This document shows, in pieces, positions 26,385-35,283 of a DNA stretch of 64,000 nt (position 1 is the stretch's first letter; the number at the start of each line of letters is the position of its first letter). The DNA is from Clostridium cuniculi (lineage in GTDB: Bacteria; Bacillota; Clostridia; Clostridiales; Clostridiaceae), in assembly GCF_004353185.1 (NCBI RefSeq), contig NZ_SMUS01000009.1, positions 62,001 to 126,000 on the forward strand, written 5' to 3'. The notes beneath the pieces are model-generated. The model worked only from the letters and a program-made list of their open reading frames with translations. It did no database searches and was not told the origin of the DNA. Made by a program: the position numbers and the translations under genes.

Positions 26385-27152
26385 CTACTCTTTCACCCAA
26401 TATTTACTACAATCTTTTGATCTATCGAAAAAGCCATATTCAATTAAATATCTTCTTATAGTTGCATTATCATCATATATTCTTTTTAATATTTTATTTA
26501 TATCTTTTTCTGAATAAATTTTTCTCTTTGAAAAATTCTTCATTATTTCCTCTAATATTATAATTTTCTTTTTTTCCTTAGAAGGGAAATTTTTAAGAGC
26601 TCCTTCTTCAGTCATATAATTTTTAATTGTTTGAATCTTTTCTTTATCTGTAATATTATATCTATCATCTAAAGTAGTCGCACTATTATGAGCATCACAT
26701 ATCTCCTCATTATCCATTTTAGAAATACTCTTACTTGTATTTTCAGATAATAAATCCATCATAGCTAAAAATAGCTTTGCCTGTTTTTCTTTTTCTCTCA
26801 ATTTATATCTATGATTTCTTACTGTAGATGCAACAACACCTAATTTACTTGCTATTTCTTTATCATTTAACCCTTGTGTAATTAAAAGTATTAACTCTCT
26901 TTGCACTTCTGTTATTCCTGTATATGATGTATTCATATTTAATAAATAATCTAACATAGAATTATGAGTATTTTTTATATGAAGTTCTATTGCCTTCTTT
27001 GCATCATATAAATATGAATCTATATCATAAATCCTTCCTTTTATAAATACTTCATCACAAATTAAACATTTATAATGCTCTTTACTTTCTACATATCCAT
27101 TCTTAATGTTTTCTATACTTGTATTCCAAAACTCATTTTTATTATTACTCAT
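26385..27152 (-). CDS. LuxR-like helix-turn-helix regulator with C-terminal DUF2087 domain
   Basis: A 255-aa regulator. Residues about 25-70 include a possible zinc-binding CLICDEVF...HIKNTH pattern. Residues about 80-125 form a LuxR/sigma-4-like helix-turn-helix (TEVQRELILLITQGLNDKEI, then ASKLGVVASTVRNHRYKLRE). The C-terminus (about 190-255) matches the DUF2087 pattern FPSKEKKKIIILEEIMKNF, RKIYSEKDINKIL and IRRYLIEYGFFDR. The start is the ATG 9 nt after AGGGG; a TTG three codons upstream touches the ribosome site. The target is unknown; the following acetyltransferase is a candidate. Confidence 0.78.
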   Translation of the reverse strand: MSNNKNEFWNTSIENIKNGYVESKEHYKCLICDEVFIKGRIYDIDSYLYDAKKAIELHIKNTHNSMLDYLLNMNTSYTGITEVQRELILLITQGLNDKEIASKLGVVASTVRNHRYKLREKEKQAKLFLAMMDLLSENTSKSISKMDNEEICDAHNSATTLDDRYNITDKEKIQTIKNYMTEEGALKNFPSKEKKKIIILEEIMKNFSKRKIYSEKDINKILKRIYDDNATIRRYLIEYGFFDRSKDCSKYWVKE

Positions 27153-27269
27153 TTTCTTCAACCCCTTTTACTTCATTAATAATATTATATAGATATATTC
27201 AATTTATGTCTATTTATTTATAAACTTTTTATTGTTATGTTTGTTTTTAAGTGCTTATCCTAAAAAATA

Positions 27270-27292
27270 AAGACTAGTTAACCTAGTCTTTA
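27270..27292 (-). terminator. Terminator after the molybdopterin oxidoreductase gene
   Basis: A 9-bp perfect stem (AAAGACTAG with CTAGTCTTT, 5-nt loop), then TATTTTTTAGG on the minus strand. Confidence 0.8.
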
Positions 27293-27297
27293 AAATA

Positions 27298-29313
27298 TTA
27301 TTTTATTATATTTACAAAAGTCTCATTATAAGTTATTTGTCCACCTATATCAGATGCACCACTATTAGTAAGGTAATTAGGATTCCCATGCTTTTTCCAC
27401 CAACCTACATACATCATTACAACATAATTACTAATAGAATCATCTATTACAATTTGAACCTTTATTTGTCCATTATTTGATTTTAAAGTTACTACTTCAT
27501 TTCCTTGTAGCTCTAATTCATTTGCCATTCTACTATTTATATAAGCTTTTGAAATATTAACTTCATCCATAAAATGTTGACTTGATAAACTATCTTTTCC
27601 ATGGTTAGTTAATAACCTAAAAAGTTTTTCTTCTTTTATTTTATCTAAATCATTTCTTTTATATTTTAATCCATCACATTTTAATATCTCAAACTTACCA
27701 CTGTTAGTTAGGAACTTCTTATCTTCCCATGCAATACTATTGTGAATAGTAATATAATTATCTTTAATAAAGTCTAAGCTAATATTTTTAAATTTATCAT
27801 TTAACGGTTCTATTACTTTTTCTAAATAAGATTTTTTATCTACGAAAGGATATTCATTTATGTTTAGTCTTTTTGCTAATTCCATAAAGAAATAATACTC
27901 ATCCATTAACTTTTCATCAATATCTACTAACTTTTCATTATAAACTAAATATGGATTCATCATCGAACTAAATAATAAATCTTCACTTTCTAATGTATTT
28001 GTTGTAGGAATAAACAAATCACATTCTTTAGCTGTATCAGTCATAAACATATCAAAACAAACCTTAAATTCAACTTTAGATAAGCTTTCCTTTAATTTAT
28101 TTAAATTTGCAAGCTGATTTAAAATATTGCTTTTTGTGATTATTGCCATTTTTATTGGTATATCAAGTTCAATACTATTATTAATATTATTATCATTTAT
28201 AAAAATACTATCTTTATAATATGTTTTTCCATTATTACAACTATCTATAAAATCACTTATTTCATTAGTATAAAAATATCTATTATTTGCAAAGTTTTCA
28301 CTATTATAAGGATCTGAGTTCAATATCTTAGGATATACTTTATTGGCATAATTTATTCCACCACCACTAAATCCTATTTGTCCTGTAATAGCCCCTAATG
28401 CATCTATTGCTCTAATAGTATTTCCTCCATTTTTATACTTCTGCATCCCAAAACCTAATAGTATAGTAGAATATTTTTCACCATATAATTTTGCTAATTT
28501 TATAATATCCTCTATAGCTACTCCACTAGCATCACTTAAGTCTTCCATTTTTAATGATAATACATACTTCTTATAATCATCAAATCCATTAACAAATTTA
28601 TCAATATACTCTTGATCATAACTATTTTCATCTATTATTACTTTTGCCATAGCAAGAGCTAATGGTAAATCTCCATTTACATTAACTCTTATATATATAT
28701 CTGCTAATTTAGCACTTGCCGTTTCAATTGGATCTATAACTATAATTTTACTTCCATTTGCCTTTGCCTTTCTAATCATTTGCATAGTATGTATTGTAGT
28801 ATTAGCTGGATTTTTCCCCCAGACAAAAATATTTTTACTATTTAACATATCTTCTAATGAATGGCTTTTAGATTCACCAAAATCTAATTTTTGAGCTGCA
28901 ATTCCAGCACTCCAACATGGTCCTCCTTTAGAGAAACTTGCTCCACCATAAAAGTTTAAAAATTTTTCTCCAATACTTTTTAAAAGAGAGCCATTTCCAT
29001 ACTGTTCATAATAAAGAATAGATTTATTCCCAAATTCTTTTTTATATAAATTTAATTTTTCAGCCATAATATCTATAGCTTCATTAAAAGATATCTCTTT
29101 CCACTGTCCCTCTTCTTTTAAAAGTGGTTTATATATTCTATCTTTATGATTTAATCTATCTAAATGAGCTAAACCTTTTTTACATATAAATCCTTTTGTA
29201 TAAGGATGATCTTTATCACCTTCAATTTTAATAATTTTATTATCTTCTACATAAACATTAAACTTACAACAATCAGCACAATCTAATGTACATCCATGAC
29301 TTAACTTCCTCAT
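27298..29313 (-). CDS. Molybdopterin-dependent oxidoreductase (formate dehydrogenase/DMSO reductase family)
   Basis: A 671-aa cytoplasmic oxidoreductase with no Tat signal. An N-terminal 4Fe-4S site is formed by C8-TLD-C12-AD-C15 plus the Cys in GFICKKG. The molybdopterin core has YEQYGNGSLL, GGPCWSAGIAAQ (possible Mo-ligand Cys) and FVWGKNPANT. The C-terminal molydopterin-dinucleotide-binding domain is at about 560-671 (RLLTNHGKDSLSSQHFMDE). No electron-transfer subunit or cofactor synthesis gene is nearby, so substrate and partner are unknown. It is divergent from the ClC gene. Confidence 0.85.
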   Translation of the reverse strand: MRKLSHGCTLDCADCCKFNVYVEDNKIIKIEGDKDHPYTKGFICKKGLAHLDRLNHKDRIYKPLLKEEGQWKEISFNEAIDIMAEKLNLYKKEFGNKSILYYEQYGNGSLLKSIGEKFLNFYGGASFSKGGPCWSAGIAAQKLDFGESKSHSLEDMLNSKNIFVWGKNPANTTIHTMQMIRKAKANGSKIIVIDPIETASAKLADIYIRVNVNGDLPLALAMAKVIIDENSYDQEYIDKFVNGFDDYKKYVLSLKMEDLSDASGVAIEDIIKLAKLYGEKYSTILLGFGMQKYKNGGNTIRAIDALGAITGQIGFSGGGINYANKVYPKILNSDPYNSENFANNRYFYTNEISDFIDSCNNGKTYYKDSIFINDNNINNSIELDIPIKMAIITKSNILNQLANLNKLKESLSKVEFKVCFDMFMTDTAKECDLFIPTTNTLESEDLLFSSMMNPYLVYNEKLVDIDEKLMDEYYFFMELAKRLNINEYPFVDKKSYLEKVIEPLNDKFKNISLDFIKDNYITIHNSIAWEDKKFLTNSGKFEILKCDGLKYKRNDLDKIKEEKLFRLLTNHGKDSLSSQHFMDEVNISKAYINSRMANELELQGNEVVTLKSNNGQIKVQIVIDDSISNYVVMMYVGWWKKHGNPNYLTNSGASDIGGQITYNETFVNIIK

Positions 29314-29448
29314 TTTTATCCCCCTGCTACTAATCTTTATTCTATTATATCATTTAATTATATATTATTTTTCTCCTATACTTATACTTTCCTATATTTT
29401 ATAAAAAAGCTATACTATTAATATACTATCTTTTGAGGTGATAACAAA

Positions 29449-30999
29449 ATGAAAAACTTCGATGTAATTACTCATGTAGAAGAAAGGAATGTAAAACTAG
29501 TTTTAAAAGGTCTTTTAGTTGGTATAATAACATCATTTATAGTTGTACTATATAGGTTTGCCTTATCATATGCTGAAGATTTTGCATTCTTTATTTACAG
29601 TTATATTAAAACTCATAAGTATGTTATACCAATTTGGTTTATTATTCTAATAACTCTAGCCTTTATAGTTGGAAAACTTATAGATAAAGAACCCTATATT
29701 GGTGGTAGTGGAATACCTCAAGTTAAAGGTATTATGGGTGGATACTTAAAAAACAGACCTTTATCTATACTTATTAACAAATTTATAGGTGGAACTCTAT
29801 CAATTATCTCTGGATTATCATTAGGAAGAGAAGGTCCCTCAGTTCAACTTGGAGCTTGTGCTGGTGACATAGTAAGTAAAAAGTTTAATAGTACTAGATT
29901 AGAAAGAAGACTCCTAATAAGTAGTGGAGCTACCGCTGGTTTAGCTGCTGCTTTCAATGCACCTTTATCTGGGGTATTATTCTCATTAGAAGAAATATAT
30001 AAGTATTTCTCTCCATTAGTATTATTAGCAACAATAACTTCTGCCGTAGCTGCTGATTTTATTTCTAAACAATTTTTTGGGCTCGATCCAGTATTCCACT
30101 TTACTGACACAACACCAATTCCATTAAAAAATTATTGGCTTTTATTAATTTTAGGTATCTTATTAGGTGTATTTGGCGCTTTTTATAATTGGTTTACATT
30201 AAAGACTCAGAATTTATATGCTAAATTAAAATGCTCCACATCAACTAAATTAATGATTCCATTCTTACTTGCAGGAATATTAGGGCTACTATTTCCAGTT
30301 GTTTTATGTGGCGGTCATGCAGTTATAGATGAACTTAATCTTAGTACAACTTTAAGCCTTTTATTATTAATTTTAGTTGCTAAATTTTTATTTTCGATGA
30401 TAAGCTTTGGTTCTGGTGCACCTGGAGGTATATTTTTTCCTCTTCTTATAATAGGAGGAACTTTTGGAGCTGTTTTTGGGTATATTGCAATAAATTATCT
30501 TGGAATTAAACCTGAGCTTTTTAATAATTTTATAATTTTATCTATGGCAGGATATTTTACTGCAATAGTTCGTGCTCCTATAACTGGAATAATATTAATA
30601 ACTGAAATGACTGGTTCATTTACCCATTTATTATCTCTTACAATAGTTTCAATAATAGCATATATAGTTGCAGATTTATTAAAAAGTGCTCCTATATATG
30701 ATTCTCTACTGGAAAATCTTCTACTTAAAAATAATATTAATGAATATCATAGTCATAGTAATAAAAAATTGATTATAACTAACGTAGTACATTTTGGTTC
30801 AAAAATAGAAAAAACTACATTAAGTTCTCTTAATTTGCCTGAAAATACACTTATAGTATCTATTAAACGTGGTGAAGATTCTATAGTACCAAAAGGTAAT
30901 ACAATTATTAGAGCTGGTGATACAATATTAACAATGACAGACTTAAAAGATGAATGGAAAGTTAGAGAACTAATGGATTCATTAACAACTGTAGAATAA
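29449..30999 (+). CDS. ClC-type chloride channel/antiporter with TrkA-C domain
   Basis: A 516-aa membrane protein with the ClC signatures GSGIPQVKG, GREGPSVQLGA (gating glutamate present, as in proton-coupled exchangers) and GSGAPGGIFFPLLIIGG. About 10-12 membrane helices run to residue 420. A C-terminal TrkA_C regulatory domain (about 440-512, ending GDTILTMTDLKDEW) replaces the more common CBS pair. It probably exchanges chloride for protons, aiding acid resistance; fluoride specificity is less likely because the GREGP motif is intact. Confidence 0.9.
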   Translation: MKNFDVITHVEERNVKLVLKGLLVGIITSFIVVLYRFALSYAEDFAFFIYSYIKTHKYVIPIWFIILITLAFIVGKLIDKEPYIGGSGIPQVKGIMGGYLKNRPLSILINKFIGGTLSIISGLSLGREGPSVQLGACAGDIVSKKFNSTRLERRLLISSGATAGLAAAFNAPLSGVLFSLEEIYKYFSPLVLLATITSAVAADFISKQFFGLDPVFHFTDTTPIPLKNYWLLLILGILLGVFGAFYNWFTLKTQNLYAKLKCSTSTKLMIPFLLAGILGLLFPVVLCGGHAVIDELNLSTTLSLLLLILVAKFLFSMISFGSGAPGGIFFPLLIIGGTFGAVFGYIAINYLGIKPELFNNFIILSMAGYFTAIVRAPITGIILITEMTGSFTHLLSLTIVSIIAYIVADLLKSAPIYDSLLENLLLKNNINEYHSHSNKKLIITNVVHFGSKIEKTTLSSLNLPENTLIVSIKRGEDSIVPKGNTIIRAGDTILTMTDLKDEWKVRELMDSLTTVE

Positions 31000-31009
31000 C
31001 TTTTAAATA

Positions 31010-31066
31010 AAAAGAGGTTAACTCAAAATACCAATATTTAATATTAATTTTTGAGTTCCCTCTTTT
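31010..31066. terminator. Bidirectional terminator between the ClC gene and the unknown membrane protein gene
   Basis: A long stem of about 18 bp with one bulge (AAAAGAGGTTAACTCAAAA with TTTTGAGTTCCCTCTTTT) between convergent genes, flanked by A- and T-runs. Confidence 0.85.
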
Positions 31067-31070
31067 AATT

Positions 31071-31943
31071 TTATATACCAAATATAGGACCATTAATATT
31101 TCTCTCATAACGTTCCATCAAACCTAATAATATATAAATACATCCTATTACACCAAAAACATTTCCAACATTTATAGCTACATTAGGTTGCAATAAATCC
31201 CTATACTGTGTTTTTCCATATTTCTTATATAATTCATCGTATCTAGTAAAAGCTACATTAGCAAGTATAACTCTAGATAAAAAATAACAAATGGCAGATT
31301 GAATTGCAGGAATATCAGGATTTACTTTTATATTTTTGTCCTTTTGGTATTTATTGCAAACTAGTTGTATACTCTCTAAAATACTTATATATGCAAGATA
31401 ATCTGCATAAAACCTTATATTTATGGCATCTAACTGTGAGAGCAATAATACTAATTCTTTGCTAGCATCTATAGAAATATTTTTAATCTTATTTACTTTA
31501 TAAGTCCCTACAAATCCAATGACAATAAAAAAGTATGTTAATACTTGAAATCCATCTCCTATTGTTATATCTAACTCTGGTTTTAATAGATCTTCTTTTT
31601 TCCCATTTATAAATTTTTTATATAAATGATTATATCTAGATATATCAACATTTATTAATATTAACTTTGATATTAGTTCTAAGTAACCAGATTCAATTGC
31701 TTCTACTTCCGCAATTATTCTTTGATTATCCTTTTTGTTAACTATATTTTCAATTGCATTAATAGTAGAATCATAAAATATTATATCTGACATTATAAAT
31801 AAATATATTGAAATTAATGCACTATTTAATAGTGATAACTCTCTTAAGTCATCTTCACTAAGCTCAAAATATCTTTCTTTTTCATTATCATTATCATTTT
31901 CCAAATCAATATTCTTTTTTTTAAATGACCTACTATGTCTCAC
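31071..31943 (-). CDS. Hypothetical membrane protein with internal duplication
   Basis: A 290-aa protein I do not recognise. It has a charged N-terminus (about 1-35), then about four hydrophobic segments. The sequence is an internal repeat: RYNHLYKKFINGKKEDLLKP-(ELDITIGDGFQV) in the first half matches RYDELYKKYGKTQYRDLLQP-(NVAINVGNVFGV) in the second, each followed by a membrane segment and Gly-(hydrophobic). Both copies also begin with a helix ending LILINVDISRY or VILANVAFTRY. No catalytic motif is visible. Monocistronic, with GGAGAGA before the ATG. Confidence 0.65.
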   Translation of the reverse strand: MRHSRSFKKKNIDLENDNDNEKERYFELSEDDLRELSLLNSALISIYLFIMSDIIFYDSTINAIENIVNKKDNQRIIAEVEAIESGYLELISKLILINVDISRYNHLYKKFINGKKEDLLKPELDITIGDGFQVLTYFFIVIGFVGTYKVNKIKNISIDASKELVLLLSQLDAINIRFYADYLAYISILESIQLVCNKYQKDKNIKVNPDIPAIQSAICYFLSRVILANVAFTRYDELYKKYGKTQYRDLLQPNVAINVGNVFGVIGCIYILLGLMERYERNINGPIFGI

Positions 31944-32032
31944 TTATTCTCTCCTTATCCTATGTTCATATTTTATTATATACTTTTTTAATTATTAGTG
32001 AGACTTTATTTTTTATATTTACAATTTACTTT

Positions 32033-32692
32033 CTAACTATCACTTACTGTTTTTCTTCTTAAATCATTCCATAATCTTATAGATAATACCGCACTAATAG
32101 CTAATGTAATCACTATAAATATAGTATTTATACTTGATTCTTGAAAGCTTTCACCTAAATAACTATATAAAAATAATGCAGGTATATTAGCAGTAATAAA
32201 TATTAATAAAAACTTGCTAAACTTCATTCCAACATATGATGATAAAAATACTATTACATCAGTAGGCGCTACTGGACACAAAACTCCTACTCCCAATATC
32301 TTATAACTATAGCTTTCTATCATACTTATTATTTCTGGGTATTTTAACGATATTTTATTTCTTATTCCACCTAACACTTTACTTTTCGCTAATAAAAAGA
32401 CTAATATGTCACTTAAAACAACTCCTACTAATGAAAGAATAAATGCCTTTTGTGGTTCAAAAATCAATCCTCCTAATACCATCAATGTTAATCCCGGTAT
32501 AAATAATACTAATCGCAAAGACCAAATTAATATAAAAAATATTTCTGCAAATTTTTTACCCTCAATCCATCCCCTTAAATTCTCTATACTAAAATCTACA
32601 GTTATATTATCTTTAAATAAAAATATACACAAAGTCATAACAATTATTATTACAACTGCTATACTACTATAAAGTATTTTTTTATTTTTCAT
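32033..32692 (-). CDS. TVP38/TMEM64 family (VTT/DedA-like) membrane protein
   Basis: A 219-aa protein with a SNARE-associated/VTT domain: GWIEGKKFAEIFFILIWSLR, the FIPGLTLMVLGGLIFEP loop, and LCPVAPTDVIVFLSSYVGMKF. Five or six membrane segments. Such proteins are lipid scramblase- or transporter-like; the exact role is unknown. The frame is open 20 codons upstream, but GGAGAAAG lies 9 nt before the ATG at 32692 (MKNKKILYSS), which I prefer. An alternative ATG at 32707 lacks a ribosome site. Confidence 0.82.
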   Translation of the reverse strand: MKNKKILYSSIAVVIIIVMTLCIFLFKDNITVDFSIENLRGWIEGKKFAEIFFILIWSLRLVLFIPGLTLMVLGGLIFEPQKAFILSLVGVVLSDILVFLLAKSKVLGGIRNKISLKYPEIISMIESYSYKILGVGVLCPVAPTDVIVFLSSYVGMKFSKFLLIFITANIPALFLYSYLGESFQESSINTIFIVITLAISAVLSIRLWNDLRRKTVSDS

Positions 32693-32882
32693 TTTATCTT
32701 TCTCCATTTCTGTGTTAACTTCTAATTTATTATAAAATAAAAAATTGTACAATTTACATTAATTCTATTAACTTTCTATTAATTTTCCTTCACTCTTCCT
32801 AGAATATATACTCGAAATTTTATTACTTTATCTTATTATAAATGCATATATTATAATAATAATAATTTCTGGAGTTGAAAGA

Positions 32883-33107
32883 ATGTCAAAAAAAACAGAT
32901 TGGGGTAAAGTCTTTAGAGAAACTGTTAATGATATAATATGTGCCATTAAAACCCCCTCAGCAAAACCTAAGCAACCATCATGTCCTAATCCTAAAGCAC
33001 GTATATGCATATTAATACTTATAGGAATAACTTTATTATTTTCTGGAATAGGCATCTATAGCTGGATAATAATTATAATGTTGTTTATTATTTTATCCTT
33101 TGTTTAA
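32883..33107 (+). CDS. Small hypothetical membrane protein upstream of rnpB
   Basis: A 74-aa protein. The N-terminal half is soluble (TDWGKVFRETVNDIICAIKT, PSCPNP), and the C-terminal half holds two closely spaced hydrophobic stretches (about 44-74). TCTGGAGTTGAAAG gives a good ribosome site. It reads toward rnpB, 45 nt upstream of that RNA. The function is unknown; the coding call rests on ribosome site, length and amphipathic organisation. Confidence 0.6.
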   Translation: MSKKTDWGKVFRETVNDIICAIKTPSAKPKQPSCPNPKARICILILIGITLLFSGIGIYSWIIIIMLFIILSFV

Positions 33108-33151
33108 AAAAACTATTTGTAATATTTAAAAATATATGTTATTATAAATTC

Positions 33152-33521
33152 TGCGAGTGATACATGCAATCGCTGCTAGCTTTTAAGCTAGGAGAGGAAA
33201 GTCGGAGCTCCATAGGGCAGGGTGCTGGTTAACGGCCAGTCAAGGCGACTTGAAGGATAGTGCAACAGAGATATACCGCCAGAAGTTATATTATTTAACT
33301 GAGTTCACTTTTGTGACTGGTAAGGGTGGAAAGGCGAGGTAAGAGCTCACCAGCATGGTGGTGACATCATGGCTATGTAAACCCCACCTGGAGCAAGACC
33401 GAGTAATGGCATTATGGGATTGCCCGTCCCGCCATGTGGTGTGTCGCTTGAGCTTGCTGGCAACAGTAAGCCTAGATAGATGATTGCTTAATACAGAACT
33501 CCGCTTACGGATCATCTCGCA
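33152..33521 (+). ncRNA. rnpB: RNase P RNA
   Basis: A 370-nt catalytic RNA that removes 5' leaders from tRNA precursors. Conserved blocks: GAGGAAAGTCGGAGCTC near the 5' end, CATAGGGCAGGGTGCTGG, GGTGGAAAGGCGAGGTAAGA, GTAAACCCCACCTGGAGCAA, and the 3' ACAGAACTCCGCTTACGG. The ends pair (TGCGAGTGAT with ATCATCTCGCA). It is followed by a strong terminator. Confidence 0.97.
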
Positions 33522-33526
33522 ACATG

Positions 33527-33556
33527 AAAAACATTAGGTTTAAGCCTAATGTTTTT
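33527..33556 (+). terminator. Terminator after rnpB
   Basis: An AAAAACATTAGG stem with CCTAATGTTTTT and a following CTTTTTTT tract. Confidence 0.9.
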
Positions 33557-33570
33557 CTTTTTTTAATAAA

Positions 33571-33605
33571 AAATAAAACACTAAATAATATCTAGTGTTT
33601 TATTT
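33571..33605 (-). terminator. Terminator after the Nif3-like gene
   Basis: A 13-bp perfect stem (33571-33583 with 33593-33605), 9-nt loop, T-rich on the minus strand, 12 nt past the stop. Confidence 0.85.
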
Positions 33606-33616
33606 TCTATTACTTT

Positions 33617-34402
33617 TTATTCAAATGTAAATGGATCTTCTTCAACCTTTGATTCTATAAATACTATATCATTAAATTTACTCTCTATTTGCTTCATAAC
33701 ATTAAAGAATACAATTTGCTCTGATGAAAAATGACCAACATCAAGTATATTTATACCCATTTCTTTATAATCAGAAGCAAAATGATATGTAGTATCTCCA
33801 GTAATCACTGTATCTACGCCTACTTTCATAGCCTTAGCTATAAAATCTTGACCACTACCATTTATTATAGCAATTTTAGAAACTGTATCATTACCTTTAA
33901 CAACTCTTAAATTACTTATATTTAATTTTCTTTTAACTTGTTCTATTAAGTTTTGTAATTTAATTTCTTTATCTAACTTTACTACTCTACCAAGCCCTGC
34001 ACTACTTACATTTTTATTCTTTTCTAGTAAACTAGACTCTTCAAATCCTAATATAGAAACTATAGTATGATTTAAACCATTTTCAACAGAATCTAAATTA
34101 GTATGACTTGAATATAAGGAAATATCATTTTTTATAAGTTCTATAATCTTTTTCCCCTGTAGCGTATCCGTAGTTATATTGCTTGGTTTTCTAAAAATTA
34201 AAGGATGATGAGTTATTATTAAATCAACATCTTCTCTCTTAGCTTCTTCTATAACCTTCAATGTACAGTCTAAAGCTAATAATACTTTATTAACAGCTTT
34301 ATTTCTGTCACCTACCATTAATCCTACATTATCAAAGTCTTCCTTTAAATAACTTGGAGCTAAAGATTCCATTTCTTTAATTATATCATTTACTATTCTC
34401 AT
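33617..34402 (-). CDS. Nif3-like dinuclear metal center protein (DUF34)
   Basis: A 261-aa protein of the widespread Nif3/YqfO family. Metal ligands are visible in IITHHPLIFR (two His), SSHTNLD, and the C-terminal DVGHFSSEQ. Length is the short form without the central PII-like insert of B. subtilis YqfO. Proposed roles include GTP cyclohydrolase-like chemistry, but the function is not settled. It overlaps the spacing of trmK, 9 nt downstream, as in other Firmicutes. Confidence 0.9.
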   Translation of the reverse strand: MRIVNDIIKEMESLAPSYLKEDFDNVGLMVGDRNKAVNKVLLALDCTLKVIEEAKREDVDLIITHHPLIFRKPSNITTDTLQGKKIIELIKNDISLYSSHTNLDSVENGLNHTIVSILGFEESSLLEKNKNVSSAGLGRVVKLDKEIKLQNLIEQVKRKLNISNLRVVKGNDTVSKIAIINGSGQDFIAKAMKVGVDTVITGDTTYHFASDYKEMGINILDVGHFSSEQIVFFNVMKQIESKFNDIVFIESKVEEDPFTFE

Positions 34403-34411
34403 AAAATCACC

Positions 34412-35104
34412 TTACAAATAATTTAACATGGAAGTAATTATACTTATCTTTTCTTTTATCTCTTCTCTTCTCTTATTTGCACTTACAGTAGCTTCTGTTA
34501 TAAACCCTAAAATTCTATTATATTCATCTAACTTAAATTGTAGATAATCTTTCATTAATGGATTTCTACTTCTTAATAATATAGGACTTATTTCATAGTA
34601 TATGCTATCTAATTCAGTTGCATTTCCTTCAGCACTTCTTACTTTAAATAATTCATAATATATTCCTTCATCAAAACATAAATCTTCTTTTATAATCTCA
34701 TAATTATTTGTATATAAATATTCTCTTAATACCTCTGGGTTTTGAGCTGGCACTAAAATTAAATAATCAACTGCTTTTACTTTTTCTATATCAGCTTCTA
34801 ATATATCTCTTATTAAATTTCCTCCCATTCCAGCTATAACAACTTCATTTGCTTCATTTAAATTAAGCGGTTCAAATCCTCCACCTAATCTAAATTCAAG
34901 TTCATCTCCAACCCCTTCTAAAATAGCATTAAGTCTTGCCTTATCTAACGGATCCTTATTAATATCACAAGCAATTGCCTTTTCACAAAGTTCTCTTTCT
35001 AGTGCTATTAAAGGAACATATCCATGATCAGTACCTATATCTGCAATTGTATCAACTTTTTCTAAATTTTCGATTATAAATTCAATTCTTTTGCTAACAT
35101 CCAT
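34412..35104 (-). CDS. trmK: tRNA (adenine(22)-N(1))-methyltransferase
   Basis: A 230-aa SAM-dependent methyltransferase that makes m1A22 in tRNA. SAM motif TIADIGTDHGYVPLIALE, then AIACDINKDPLDKARLNA, and VIAGMGGNLI are the TrmK pattern. A C-terminal helical coiled-coil part (about 165-230) is also typical. Located between rpoD and nif3 as in Bacillus. Confidence 0.92.
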   Translation of the reverse strand: MDVSKRIEFIIENLEKVDTIADIGTDHGYVPLIALERELCEKAIACDINKDPLDKARLNAILEGVGDELEFRLGGGFEPLNLNEANEVVIAGMGGNLIRDILEADIEKVKAVDYLILVPAQNPEVLREYLYTNNYEIIKEDLCFDEGIYYELFKVRSAEGNATELDSIYYEISPILLRSRNPLMKDYLQFKLDEYNRILGFITEATVSANKRREEIKEKISIITSMLNYL

Positions 35105-35255
35105 TTTAACTACCTCTAATATTATAATTATTTATCTTTTGCTATTAAATAAAAATAACACTTATATAATTATTATTTTCTATATTTATATTTACCCTAT
35201 TAAGTTATGTTATTTTATAAAATTTATTTAATTAATATATCCTATCTAATGCAAA

Positions 35256-35281
35256 AATTAGCACCAATGTTGGTGCTAATT
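35256..35281 (-). terminator. Terminator after rpoD
   Basis: A perfect 12-bp stem (AATTAGCACCAA with TTGGTGCTAATT, 2-nt formal loop) followed by TTTTTGC on the minus strand, directly past the rpoD stop. Confidence 0.9.
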
Positions 35282-35283
35282 CA

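Noticed and set aside
29314-29448. Fluoride riboswitch before the ClC gene
   Set aside because: No GGNGAUGG-type core is visible and the ClC has an intact GREGP motif, unlike fluoride-specific ClC-F.
33291-33515. 74-codon ORF on the minus strand
   Set aside because: It lies wholly inside rnpB, which is unmistakable on the + strand.
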